A DNA stretch of 37,935 bases from DAOUJW01 sp034422115 (GCA_034422115.1 DAOUJW010000024.1:1-37935); one strand, 5' to 3'. Positions 23,148 to 31,168 are shown, numbered from the stretch's first letter. The notes: generated from the sequence alone by a model not told the origin. Translations and numbers: made by a program.

Positions 23148-24662
23148 ATGCGCAGCCCGCCAAACAGCCATGAGCCCTGGTGGGCCCCGGGCACGGACAC
23201 CGGCTTCCGGCAGCGCTGCGCCTCCGCCCTCACCCACCCAATAACAGTCGTCGCGCTGGCAACCCTGCTCTTAAACGACCTGCTGTTCAAGGCCCTCTGG
23301 CCCGACGCTTGGATCACCGGCAAGCTCAGCGACCTCGCATGGGTGGTCTTTGCACTGCCACTCCTGGCGTTCCTACTCTCACTGTTCACACGCGGCAGCA
23401 TCATAGGGGCGCGGGCGGCGTTCCTCACGGCCTACGCGGGGCTGCCGCTGCTCTACGCCGCGTTCAACACCTTTGAGCCGGTCCACTACTGGATACTGCG
23501 GGGGATTGCCCTGGCCTCCGGAGGCATGGGCCGCACGCCCCTGGACGCCACCGACTCCATAGTCATACCCCTTGGCTGGGCCATAGCCGTCTGGGTGTGG
23601 CGGCGGCCAGCTCTTAGCAGTGACGCACTACGCCTGCGCTGGGGCCTGCTGGTGGCAGGGATCGCGGTGCTGGCCAGTATAGCTACGAGTGAGCCAGAGC
23701 CGGACCACGGGATACGGAGCCTCGGTGTGATTCGTACGGGAGATGGTAGCGTAGTTGTCACCGGAAATTGGCGTAGGAGCGACGACGGCGGGGTAACATG
23801 GGAGAATACATGGGAGAATGTATCTGGAATAGATCCGTCTACTGTTGAGTGGGGCTACATCAGCGTTGAAACACCCAGGGGAACATTCTCGATTGAGGGA
23901 CAGGACATCCTACAGGTTGGTGATGACGGGTATAGTCAGGTTGCCTACTCAACAGGGTACTTGGCAGAATGGGGAAACCTGTGGGCGCAGGCACAGCAGA
24001 CCACAGACCTTGGTTTAAGGGTGCTGGAAACACGGCCACGGGCCATCATCTATGACGAGCCTACCGGTAATCTGATAGTCGCATTGGGAATCCAGGGAGT
24101 ATTGGTGGGCACACCTGACGGTCGGTGGACTCCATATGCAGTTGGGCACTACGAGCCCTCAGATTTCTCTTCCCTAAGAAAAACTTGGTTGCTTTTCTCG
24201 AATCCAGGAATATGGCTGGCATCGCTAGCCCTATCGCTATCAATGATTGGGGTCAGTCTATTCCTGTATAGAATAACCCTCAGTGACTGGGCTGGGTGGG
24301 GCGCACTTACGCTAACCGCTATATCCGTACTATCGTCAGCTGTATTTATGCTCAGTTCTGGAGGCCACTATAGAACTACTGATCCCTACATTGTCGCAGG
24401 CGATCCCAACCTCCTGACGGGTATAACAGGCGTAATCGCGTTTCTCACGTCAGTTGGCTCTATTGTATCTTGCCTAGAGCAACGATTACGGCTGGGAGTG
24501 GTCACGCTCGGAGGACTAGCCGGTATGAACTTCCTAGTTTTTCTTGCCTTCTTGTTGAGGGCTCACCTAGGCATTTCATTGGGAAACGCTCAGTTTTCCT
24601 CCATCGTGCTAACTAGTATCGCGGCCATACTTCTCTCTGGCTATATGAGAAGGCCGTCCTGA
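23148..24662 (+). CDS. Large membrane protein with a soluble sensor-like middle, compositionally mosaic
   Basis: A 504-residue protein of unknown function, starting 2 bases after the methyltransferase stop with GGAGG six bases before ATG. The N-terminal third has about five transmembrane segments, with TGKLSDLAWVVFALPLLAF recognisable from other bacterial membrane proteins. Residues about 185-345 are outside the membrane and contain RRSDDGGVTWENTWE, resembling a BNR/photosystem-stability (Ycf48-type) beta repeat (S-DGG-TW). The C-terminal third has four or five more membrane segments. DNA up to about 23,690 is GC-rich like its neighbours; after that it is distinctly AT-richer until the stop, suggesting a recombined or rapidly changing second part. 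Confidence 0.75.
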   Translation: MRSPPNSHEPWWAPGTDTGFRQRCASALTHPITVVALATLLLNDLLFKALWPDAWITGKLSDLAWVVFALPLLAFLLSLFTRGSIIGARAAFLTAYAGLPLLYAAFNTFEPVHYWILRGIALASGGMGRTPLDATDSIVIPLGWAIAVWVWRRPALSSDALRLRWGLLVAGIAVLASIATSEPEPDHGIRSLGVIRTGDGSVVVTGNWRRSDDGGVTWENTWENVSGIDPSTVEWGYISVETPRGTFSIEGQDILQVGDDGYSQVAYSTGYLAEWGNLWAQAQQTTDLGLRVLETRPRAIIYDEPTGNLIVALGIQGVLVGTPDGRWTPYAVGHYEPSDFSSLRKTWLLFSNPGIWLASLALSLSMIGVSLFLYRITLSDWAGWGALTLTAISVLSSAVFMLSSGGHYRTTDPYIVAGDPNLLTGITGVIAFLTSVGSIVSCLEQRLRLGVVTLGGLAGMNFLVFLAFLLRAHLGISLGNAQFSSIVLTSIAAILLSGYMRRPS

Positions 24663-24731
24663 GTGCATCCGAGCATCGGAAGATCCGCTAGGGTGTTCGT
24701 GCTGGATCGGCCAAGAAGGGAGTAAGCAGCT

Positions 24732-25535
24732 ATGTTCCCATTCAGAAGAAAAGGCCGCGTTGCGGTGATAGAGTTCTTCGGTGTCATTGGAGGAGCCATA
24801 CGCAGCCCCGCCTACGGCCGGCTGCTGGATGACGTCAGGCGCAACCGCTCGGTGAAGGCGGTGGTGCTGGACGTGGACTCGCCCGGCGGGTCCGCCGTCG
24901 CCTCCGAATACCTGCACAACAGCCTGTCCAAGTTGGCCGAGAGCAAGCCGGTGGTGGCGTTCATCCGGGGCACGGGCGCCTCAGGCGGCTATATGCTGAG
25001 CTGCGCCGCTCAGAGGATCGTGGCCCTGCCCGGCTCCCTCGTTGGCTCCATTGGGGTCATATCAGCCCGGCCAATGCTCCAGGACCTGTTGGAGAGAGTC
25101 GGCATATCCTTCTCTGTCAACAAGAGCGCCGAGCTGAAGGACATGGGCGCATTCTACCGGCGGCCCACCGCTGAGGAGGAGTCCAAGATGCAGGCCCTGG
25201 TGGACGAACTCTACGACTCCTTTGTGGCCAAGGTGGCCCTGGCAAGACGCATGGACGAAGACCGGGTCAGGACCCATGCCACCGGCGAGGTGTTCACCGG
25301 CAGGAAGGCGCATGAGCTGGGGCTGGTGGACGAGCTGGGAGACCTGGACAGGGCAGTGGCTTTGGCCGCCCAGATGGGCGGGGTATCGGCGCGCCGCCGG
25401 CCCCAATACATACGGCCCAGGCGTCCATTCAGGTCGAGGCTTCTGGGTGGATTCGGCGCTTCCCTGGCGGAGACTGTGGTTGAAGAGACGGAGCGCAGGT
25501 TGATGGAGAGGGTGTACTACCAGGCGTGGGGTTGA
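24732..25535 (+). CDS. sppA: SppA-type signal peptide peptidase (S49)
   Basis: A 267-residue serine protease of the short SppA family, which clears cleaved signal peptides. The nucleophile S84 lies in GTGASGGYML and the general base K136 in ELKDMGAFYR; the 52-residue spacing matches the known Ser-Lys dyads. DSPGGS (50-54) and GSIGVI (105-110) are usual. There is no N-terminal membrane anchor, unlike many SppA proteins; the C-terminal 50 residues are Arg-rich and family-divergent. ATG has GGGAG upstream. Confidence 0.92.
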   Translation: MFPFRRKGRVAVIEFFGVIGGAIRSPAYGRLLDDVRRNRSVKAVVLDVDSPGGSAVASEYLHNSLSKLAESKPVVAFIRGTGASGGYMLSCAAQRIVALPGSLVGSIGVISARPMLQDLLERVGISFSVNKSAELKDMGAFYRRPTAEEESKMQALVDELYDSFVAKVALARRMDEDRVRTHATGEVFTGRKAHELGLVDELGDLDRAVALAAQMGGVSARRRPQYIRPRRPFRSRLLGGFGASLAETVVEETERRLMERVYYQAWG

Positions 25536-25541
25536 GGAGTG

Positions 25542-25570
25542 TTGACACTCTCACATTACAATATTAGGAT
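25542..25570 (+). promoter_or_regulatory. Promoter of the 61-aa coiled-coil/TM gene
   Basis: TTGACA (25542-25547) and TAGGAT (25565-25570) with a 17-base spacer. The predicted start near 25577 leaves a short leader with AGAGG before ATG 25600. It shows that this tiny gene has its own promoter. Confidence 0.7.
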
Positions 25571-25599
25571 GAGAATAAGACTGGGGAGCTAAGAGGAAC

Positions 25600-25785
25600 A
25601 TGGCTAGTATAGAAGAACGCGTCAGCCATCTTGAGGGGGCCTACGAGCACCTGGCCACCAAGGCCGACGTTGAGAGGGTGGAAGCCAGCGTCGCCAACCT
25701 GAAAGCGGAACTCACCTGGCGAATTGCCGGATTGCATCTGGCTGGCCTGGCTGCCGTCGCCGCCATAATGGGATTCCTGCGCTAG
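25600..25785 (+). CDS. 61-aa coiled-coil protein with C-terminal membrane segment
   Basis: A small protein. Residues 1-40 form an amphipathic coil (EERVSHLEGAYEHL, DVERVEASVANLKAEL), and residues about 43-59 are hydrophobic (IAGLHLAGLAAVAAIMGFL), giving a tail anchor. It looks like one of the short coiled-coil proteins common in this type of genome; its N-terminus is similar to that of the heptad-repeat protein at 832-1212. A ribosome site and a promoter support it as a real gene. Function unknown; possibly an oligomeric membrane scaffold. Confidence 0.78.
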   Translation: MASIEERVSHLEGAYEHLATKADVERVEASVANLKAELTWRIAGLHLAGLAAVAAIMGFLR

Positions 25786-25796
25786 TCCTCCCCTCT

Positions 25797-26579
25797 CTAC
25801 CCCACCCTCCTCTTGGCCTCCTGCCACAAGGCCTCCTTCTCGTCCATCGAAAGGTCCGTGAAGTCCACGCCCCGCTCTTTGCAGATGTCCTCCATGCACA
25901 TGAAGCGGCTCTGAAACCGGCCGTTGGCCCGCCGCAGGGATTCCTCCGACTGCACGTTCATCCACTTGCCCACATTCACCAGGCAGAAGAGCACATCGCC
26001 CAGCTCCAGTTCACGCTCCTCGTCGGTTGCGGCCTCCCGCAGCTCCTGCATCTCCTCCTCCAGCTTCTCCCACACGCCCTCTATGTTGTCCCAGTCGAAT
26101 CCGGCCAGCCCGGCCCTGCGCTGCACAAGCTGCGAGTGGGCCAGGGCCGGGAGCGCCTTGGGCACCTCACCCAGTCGAGATGCGCCCTCCCGCTCCTTCT
26201 GCTTGATCGACTCCCAGTTGGACATCACCTCGTCGGCCGTGCGCGCCTCCTCGCCTCCGAAGACGTGGGGATGGCGACGGATCAGCTTCTCGTTGATTGA
26301 CCTGAACACGTCGGCGGCGGTGAAAGTCCCCTCCTCCTGGGCCAGGCGAATGTGGAACACCACCTGCACCAAAATGTCGCCAAGCTCCTCCGCCATGCCC
26401 TTCGGCTCCTCGCTGTCGATGGCCTCCATAAGCTCGTAGCACTCCTCCAGCAGGTGCTGTTTGAGGGAGTGGTGGGTCTGCTCCCTGTCCCAGGGGCAGC
26501 CGCCGGGACTCAGCAGCTTGTCGACCACCCGTTCAAGGGACTGGTAGGTGCTGAGGTCTTGGAAATCGCTGCTCTGCAT
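25797..26579 (-). CDS. mazG: MazG nucleoside triphosphate pyrophosphohydrolase
   Basis: A 260-residue enzyme that hydrolyses (d)NTPs to monophosphates and pyrophosphate, limiting misincorporation. Both MazG domains are present: GGCPWDREQTHHSL with EECYELMEAID and EELGDILVQVVFH in the first, and EKLEEEMQELREA with ELELGDVLFCLVNVGKW in the second; their Glu/Asp clusters bind Mg. ATG 26579 is taken because MQSSDFQDLSTYQSLERVVD is the usual beginning; the open frame continues upstream into tRNA-Phe and is not coding there. Confidence 0.95.
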   Translation of the reverse strand: MQSSDFQDLSTYQSLERVVDKLLSPGGCPWDREQTHHSLKQHLLEECYELMEAIDSEEPKGMAEELGDILVQVVFHIRLAQEEGTFTAADVFRSINEKLIRRHPHVFGGEEARTADEVMSNWESIKQKEREGASRLGEVPKALPALAHSQLVQRRAGLAGFDWDNIEGVWEKLEEEMQELREAATDEERELELGDVLFCLVNVGKWMNVQSEESLRRANGRFQSRFMCMEDICKERGVDFTDLSMDEKEALWQEAKRRVG

Positions 26580-26612
26580 AGACGTATCGCCTTTCTCTGG
26601 CCGGATACAGGG

Positions 26613-26641
26613 ATTATAAGCAGGGCGGGCAGGCCGGGCAA
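26613..26641 (-). promoter_or_regulatory. Promoter of mazG
   Basis: On the minus strand, TTGCCC (26636-26641) and a perfect TATAAT (26613-26618) with a 17-base spacer, and a predicted start about 25 bases before the ATG. Confidence 0.7.
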
Positions 26642-26664
26642 TGGCTGTCCCAGGCTGACCCGCC

Positions 26665-26693
26665 TTGACAGCCATAGAGGGGTAGATTACCAT
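26665..26693 (+). promoter_or_regulatory. Promoter of tRNA-Phe
   Basis: TTGACA (26665-26670) and TACCAT (26688-26693) with a 17-base spacer; the start would fall a few bases before the tRNA. It lies back to back with the mazG promoter. Confidence 0.7.
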
Positions 26694-26702
26694 TTGCTGC
26701 GC

Positions 26703-26775
26703 GCCGAGGTAGCTCAGGTGGTAGAGCACGGCACTGAAAATGCCGGTGTCGCCAGTTCGACTCTGGCCCTCGGCA
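26703..26775 (+). tRNA. tRNA-Phe (anticodon GAA), CCA not encoded
   Basis: The acceptor GCCGAGG (26703-26709) pairs with CCTCGGC (26768-26774), discriminator A. D arm GCTC...GAGC, anticodon arm CGGCA-CTGAAAA-TGCCG with anticodon GAA, T arm GCCAG-TTCGACT-CTGGC. All stems are complete. No CCA follows, unlike tRNA-Ser in this window. Confidence 0.96.
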
Positions 26776-27085
26776 CGCTGGCAAACACTACGATACGTCG
26801 CCGTCCTGGAGCGTCGTCCGGTCAGGAAGGCGCTCTTCTCCTTCTCAGAACGGCGATATTCGCACCGCCCACGCCCTCAAACCAATGATGGAGAGGCGTC
26901 TGTCGATGACGCTTTGGGAGCATTCATCATTGACAACCCCTGAGGGCTATGCTAAATTTCAGGTCAGTGCATTTGCTTTCGAGAGCCTTGCCGTCACCGC
27001 GCAAGAGTCATCTTCCTTAGCAACTCAAGCTCGTAGTGCGACCGTTCATAAAACGGCAACCATCTCACCAGAGAGGGGGATTGAG
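26776..27085 (+). other. Leader region of the trehalose-6-phosphate synthase gene
   Basis: About 310 bases between tRNA-Phe and the upstream ORF described next. The first 110 bases show nothing I recognise. The rest holds a consensus -35 promoter and a leader of roughly 160 bases before otsA. The base composition is more AT-rich than the genes. Confidence 0.4.
26930..26958 (+). promoter_or_regulatory. Promoter of the otsA transcript
   Basis: A perfect TTGACA (26930-26935) and TAAATT (26953-26958) with 17 bases between. The predicted start near 26965 gives a leader of about 160 bases before ATG 27127. Confidence 0.7.
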
Positions 27086-27116
27086 GTGATTCAGCGAAGC
27101 GCCGGAATGCACCTCA
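27082..27116 (+). promoter_or_regulatory. Leader hairpin immediately before otsA
   Basis: TGAGGTG-ATTC (27082-27092) pairs with GAAT-g-CACCTCA (27105-27116): 11 base pairs with one bulged G, loop of 12 bases, ending 10 bases before the otsA ATG. One arm contains GAGGTGAT, a Shine-Dalgarno-like sequence, and the other its complement, so the hairpin could control ribosome access. Confidence 0.5.
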
Positions 27117-27130
27117 GGTCTATGATATGA
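27086..27130 (+). CDS. Possible 14-codon leader ORF overlapping the otsA start (ATGA)
   Basis: GTG 27086 opens a frame of 14 codons (VIQRSAGMHLRSMI) that ends in TGA overlapping the otsA ATG in ATGA form. An AGGGGG run lies about 6-7 bases before the GTG, whereas otsA itself has no Shine-Dalgarno site. This layout fits translational coupling. The same frame is open further upstream, so it could also be chance. Confidence 0.3.
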   Translation: MIQRSAGMHLRSMI

Positions 27131-28650
27131 CTAGATCCGTCTCCAGCGGTGAGAGAAGAAGCGCCAGGTTCATTGAGCAGTGCACGGAGATGCTCAAGGA
27201 CCGCCGGCTCATCCTGGCCAGCAACCGGGGGCCGGTGGAGTACCACGTCTCCTCAGAGGGCCAGCTGCAGGCCCGTCGCGGCAGCGGCGGCGTCGTTACC
27301 GCCCTCAGCACCCTCACCAACTACGTCGATTTCACGTGGGTCGCCAGCGCCATGGGCGAGGGCGACCGTCGCATCGCGCAGCAGGCGGAAAGCGGGAGGA
27401 TTCGCTCTCCCCTGCCCGGCCAGAGCCTCTACCTCAGGTACGTGGTGACCCCCCGGCGGGTGTACCACAAGTTCTACAACATCTTCTGCAACCCCCTACT
27501 GTGGTTCCTCCAGCACTACATGTGGAGCTCCCCCTTCACGCCCAACGTGGACGAGTCCGTCTACGACGCCTGGGAGACGGGCTACATCCCCGTCAACAGG
27601 TCCTTCGCGGAGGCCGTGGTGCAGGAGGCCCAGTACAGCCCTTCGCCTCCCTTCGTCATGCTCCACGACTACCACCTGTACCTCGCGCCGGGCATGGTGC
27701 GGGAGGCCCTGCCGGACGCCGTAATCCAGCACTTCCTCCACATACCCTGGCCGGACGCCACCTACTGGCAGATGCTTCCGGGCTTTATGCGAAGCGCCAT
27801 CTGCGGCAGCCTGTGCGCCAGCGACATTGTGGGATTCCAGACCCACCGGGACGTGCGCAGCTTCCTCCAGAGCTGCGAGATGTTCCTAGAGGGCGCCAAG
27901 GTCGACCACGAGAACTACAGCGTGAAGCTGAACGGCCACGAGACCGCGGTGCGATGCTACCCCATCTCCATCGACGTTGAGGAGCTTCGGCGGATCGCCA
28001 GCTCCCCCAGGGCGCTGGACTACGAGAGACGGCTGAGGCCGCTCCTTGGCGAAAAGACCATCATCAGGGTCGACCGCGTGGAGCCGAGCAAGAACATCGT
28101 CAGGGGCTTCCGCGCCTATCGCCTGCTGCTGGAGCGCAACCCGGATTTCATCGGCAAGGTGAAGTTCCTGGCCTTCCTCGTCCCCTCCCGTACCCACATA
28201 CGCCAGTACCAGAGATACCTCCAGGAGGTGGACGCCCTGGTGTCGGAGATAAACCAGGCCTTTGGCACGGAGGAGTGGCAGCCGATAACGGTGTTCTACG
28301 AGAACAACTACACCCAGGCTATGGCAGCCATGAAGCTGTACGACGTCCTGCTGGTCAACTCCATTATCGACGGGATGAACCTGGTTGCCAAGGAGGGGCC
28401 GGTTGTGAACACCCGCGGCGGCATTGTCATCCTCTCCGAGACTGCCGGGGCGTACAACCAGATGAAGGACGGCGTGCTGGCGGTGTCTCCGGCGGACATA
28501 GAGGGCACGGTTCAGGCGATGTACCAGGCCATTACCGCGTCCGTTGAGGACCGGGAGCGGCGGGCCAGCATACTCACCCAGGAGATTGAGCGGGAGGACG
28601 TGATCAACTGGATGGACTCCCAGATACAGGACCTGAAAACCCTGGTCTAG
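27127..28650 (+). CDS. otsA: Trehalose-6-phosphate synthase (GT20)
   Basis: A 507-residue glycosyltransferase family 20 enzyme that joins UDP- (or ADP-) glucose and glucose-6-phosphate. Motifs: SNRGPVEYH, GSGGVVTAL, MLHDYHLYL, HIPWPDATYW, GFQTHRDVRSF, IRVDRVEPSKNI (donor-phosphate Arg/Lys) and DGMNLVAKEGP. The SNRGPVE and HIPWP forms differ from E. coli OtsA (SNR-PV, HIPFP), so a related product such as glucosylglycerol phosphate cannot be excluded; the neighbouring phosphatase supports trehalose. The ATG lacks a ribosome site (see leader entries). It is convergent with otsB, with overlapping stop codons. Confidence 0.9.
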   Translation: MTRSVSSGERRSARFIEQCTEMLKDRRLILASNRGPVEYHVSSEGQLQARRGSGGVVTALSTLTNYVDFTWVASAMGEGDRRIAQQAESGRIRSPLPGQSLYLRYVVTPRRVYHKFYNIFCNPLLWFLQHYMWSSPFTPNVDESVYDAWETGYIPVNRSFAEAVVQEAQYSPSPPFVMLHDYHLYLAPGMVREALPDAVIQHFLHIPWPDATYWQMLPGFMRSAICGSLCASDIVGFQTHRDVRSFLQSCEMFLEGAKVDHENYSVKLNGHETAVRCYPISIDVEELRRIASSPRALDYERRLRPLLGEKTIIRVDRVEPSKNIVRGFRAYRLLLERNPDFIGKVKFLAFLVPSRTHIRQYQRYLQEVDALVSEINQAFGTEEWQPITVFYENNYTQAMAAMKLYDVLLVNSIIDGMNLVAKEGPVVNTRGGIVILSETAGAYNQMKDGVLAVSPADIEGTVQAMYQAITASVEDRERRASILTQEIEREDVINWMDSQIQDLKTLV

Positions 28651-29429
28651 CCCTCCGCAAGGCTCCGCAGAAGCTCCTCAACCTCCGGCACTCCCCGCAG
28701 AGTAAAGTCTGCCTCCCGTTCTACCTCAGACGGCGTCTCCGCGCCCACCACGCCCAGGGCCAGCCCCCGGCAGCGCCCTGCTGACGAGAGGGCGTGAATG
28801 GACCTGAAGGCGTCAACGTCCGTGGCGTCGTCCCCAATGTAGATCACGCCCCTGAGACCACCCTGCTCCACCAGTTGCTCAAGCGACGTGCCCTTGTTAA
28901 TGGCGACCGGGGGCCGTATCTCCACCACCTTCTTGCCCTCGGTGACGCGCAGGTCTCTGGCAGACGGGAGGGCGGCCAGAAAGCTCAGAATGGCCTCACG
29001 CGCCTCGTCGGGACTTGGCGAAAGGCGGTAGTGGACGCTGGCCGTGATCCCTTTGTCCTCCACTATCAGCCCCGGCGCGTCCAGGCCGCGGCGCAGGGCC
29101 TCAACAACCTCTCTAACTACAGGGACATATTGGCTGGCCTCATCAGCTATCCGTATTCCGCCGTCCTGCCACCGCTCCAGGCCGTGATTGCCCACGTACA
29201 CCATCCCGTCCAGCCCGACCATCTCCCGTGCCTTCAGAGCGTCTCTGCCGGAGACGGCCGCCACGAGAGCCAGTCTTGAGCACAGCGTCTCCAAGGCAGC
29301 GCGGCATACGGGAGACAGCGCAGCCTCTTCAGGAGTGGGAGCCGTGGGCGATATTGTGCCGTCGATGTCCGTGATGAGGCCGGCGGGCGCGAGGGACAGC
29401 GCCTCCCTGATCTCCGCGAGGTGGCGCAA
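28647..29429 (-). CDS. otsB: Trehalose-6-phosphate phosphatase (HAD)
   Basis: A 260-residue HAD phosphatase that removes phosphate from trehalose-6-phosphate. Motif I is ITDIDGTISPTAPTPEEA (nucleophile Asp and the Asp two on), motif II VSGRD, Lys region INKGTSL, motif III/IV GDDATDVDAF. The cap includes GNHGLER and GITASVHYR. The start is uncertain: TTG 29429 has no ribosome site near it, while an AGGGAGGGGG (29451-29460) stands six bases or so before an in-frame ATC (29445-29447). Its stop codon TAG shares the palindrome CTAG with that of otsA on the other strand. Confidence 0.9.
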   Translation of the reverse strand: MRHLAEIREALSLAPAGLITDIDGTISPTAPTPEEAALSPVCRAALETLCSRLALVAAVSGRDALKAREMVGLDGMVYVGNHGLERWQDGGIRIADEASQYVPVVREVVEALRRGLDAPGLIVEDKGITASVHYRLSPSPDEAREAILSFLAALPSARDLRVTEGKKVVEIRPPVAINKGTSLEQLVEQGGLRGVIYIGDDATDVDAFRSIHALSSAGRCRGLALGVVGAETPSEVEREADFTLRGVPEVEELLRSLAEG

Positions 29430-29544
29430 GGCGTTGGGCTTGCTGATGGTCCCCCTCCCTTCGCGGGGTGGCTTTAGGGCAAGCGGTCGCCCGGGTCTTC
29501 CTCATGGCGGTGGCCGGCCTCCCCAGGGCCGCCCTCGGCATTGG

Positions 29545-30222
29545 TCACTCCCTGTAGCGTGCGCCCTGTATTCCTGGCTTCAACTCCCAGGGGTCTACCG
29601 GCCTTCTAGGGGGTGTTCTTCTCTCAGTGGGTATCAGGTGAGCGTTCAACCGCCTAAACTCGATGTCTGTGGAGGTTCCCTTCAAACTGTTGCAGTCTTT
29701 GCATGTCAACTGCATGTTGCGCCGGTGGTCCGGGCCGCCCAGTTCTCTCGGAATAATATGCTCCATTTCGAGTTGGTGGTACAGATACCGGTTGCCGCAG
29801 TAGTTGCAGACTCCGTTATCCTGCATATCGAACCAGTACTCCTTGTCTTTGGCCTTCGCGTCGTCCTCTCCATCGCGGTATTCGTATGGTCTCCCCGTAT
29901 CGGATGCCTGTTGGGTGGTCACTTCAGGTCTGGGGTTCTCCTCTTGTGGCCGGGGTTCCGCTTGACGTCTAGAATCCCGACGGCTTGAAGAAGCTCCCTC
30001 AGCAGAAACCCCTCGAGCCGCCAAATTTTCGTCATACCTTGCGCGATTGGCGCTATCGGACAAGACCTCATACGCCCGATTTACATCCCTAGTCAACCTT
30101 TTTGGGTCCTTGGAATTGGACACCTGCTTGATCCTGCGGAGATACGCTTGCTCTATCTCCTCTTGTGAAGCGGATGGCTCAACCTCGAGAATGTGGTATT
30201 GCGTTCTAACGGGTCTCTCCAT
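29545..30222 (-). CDS. J-domain-like / HNH endonuclease fusion protein
   Basis: A 225-residue two-domain protein. Residues about 6-66 resemble a DnaJ J-domain: YHILEVEPSASQEEIEQAYL, then VNRAYEVLSDSANRARYDE. The HPD loop that contacts Hsp70 is replaced by KDP, so Hsp70 stimulation is unlikely. Residues 70-125 are a charged, disordered linker. Residues 139-190 are an HNH nuclease: CNYC (C139, C142), MEHIIPRELGG (H155), NMQLTCKDCNSLKG (C174, C177, N178). The start lies 2 bases after the stop of the upstream gene, so the two are cotranscribed. The role is unknown; HNH proteins of this type act in restriction, recombination or defence. Confidence 0.85.
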   Translation of the reverse strand: MERPVRTQYHILEVEPSASQEEIEQAYLRRIKQVSNSKDPKRLTRDVNRAYEVLSDSANRARYDENLAARGVSAEGASSSRRDSRRQAEPRPQEENPRPEVTTQQASDTGRPYEYRDGEDDAKAKDKEYWFDMQDNGVCNYCGNRYLYHQLEMEHIIPRELGGPDHRRNMQLTCKDCNSLKGTSTDIEFRRLNAHLIPTERRTPPRRPVDPWELKPGIQGARYRE

Positions 30223-30224
30223 CT

Positions 30225-30995
30225 CTACACGCCCCTGTCGTCCGGGTCCTCCTCGTGCTGATGGTCAGCCTGTCTTGAAGCCAGCCGGGGCACAATGGGA
30301 GCGGGCTGGTCTCGCTTCGTCTTGCGCGGTGGCAGGGTGTCGATGGCCTCTTTGAGCTGGAGAGCATCCTCCGTTGCCATTGGCCTTGAGTCCAGGACAA
30401 TGGCCTGGACGCCGGTGTCCTGGAGCACGGTCAACTCGCCCTGGCTCAGCGGGCGCGACCTCAGCAGCAGAAGCGGCTTGGAGATGAGGTCCCTGATGGA
30501 GCGGACCTGCATCAGGTTCTTGACGGACAGGGGTGCTGCGTCCTCCAGACCGGTAAGGAGCACCGCGTCCACCGGCAGCTCCTCAAGTGACCGGCCCAGC
30601 TCCTCCGGGAAGTCCGACGGAATGGCTATCAGCCGTCCCAACTCCTCCTCAGCCAGCGCCTCCGCGGGGGTGTCGGTCTCTGAGAAGATGAAGAAGTCGC
30701 CGCCCTGCTCCTTGAGGCCGTCCAGGGACTCCCTGGAGAGAACGTCGGGCCACGCGCCCCACAGCACGTCGCCCAGGGCGTTCTTGGCGGCCTTGACCTC
30801 GGCCTCGCCGACGGATGGCGCGGACAGGATGCACAGGTCAGCCTGGAGCTTCTGCGCAGCGTCGGATGGCTCTGCGCCGGCAAGGGCTATCAGCAGCATG
30901 GATGCGGGCTTGGCCTGGGTCCTGCTTGCGCCAAAGCCCAGTGGCGGAGTAGCGGCGGCGTCTACCTTCTCCAAGCGTTCAATCAGCTTGCTCAT
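30225..30995 (-). CDS. Conserved protein of unknown function, partner of the J-HNH gene
   Basis: A 256-residue cytoplasmic protein. It alternates beta strands and helices (SMLLIALAG, ADLCILSAP, GDFFIFSET, LIAIPSDFPEE, VDAVLLTGLE, KPLLLLRSRP, VQAIVLDSRP), which suggests a TIM-barrel-like or Rossmann-like fold; I cannot name the family. The N-terminus is KLIERLEKVDAA, the C-terminus is charged and likely disordered (RQADHQHEEDPDD). ATG 30995 has AGGAG upstream. It is the first gene of a two-gene operon with the J-HNH gene. Confidence 0.75.
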   Translation of the reverse strand: MSKLIERLEKVDAAATPPLGFGASRTQAKPASMLLIALAGAEPSDAAQKLQADLCILSAPSVGEAEVKAAKNALGDVLWGAWPDVLSRESLDGLKEQGGDFFIFSETDTPAEALAEEELGRLIAIPSDFPEELGRSLEELPVDAVLLTGLEDAAPLSVKNLMQVRSIRDLISKPLLLLRSRPLSQGELTVLQDTGVQAIVLDSRPMATEDALQLKEAIDTLPPRKTKRDQPAPIVPRLASRQADHQHEEDPDDRGV

Positions 30996-31168
30996 ACACT
31001 TCTCCTAGCGGGATTGGGAACGGTCGTCGAGTGGCATTGCAGCTATCTTTGCGGCCTCACGGTGGAGGCCAACACCACGACCGATTGTAGAGCAATTGGG
31101 GAGTCGATTCAAGGAGCTTGGCCAGGCGCTGAGGCCAGCGAAGTTGGATAATCCCACGCTCAGGTATG

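Noticed and set aside
26885..27085. Upstream extension of the leader frame before otsA (81 codons in all)
   Set aside because: The predicted promoter lies within it, composition is not gene-like, and no family resemblance is seen; only the last 14 codons are kept as a possible leader ORF.
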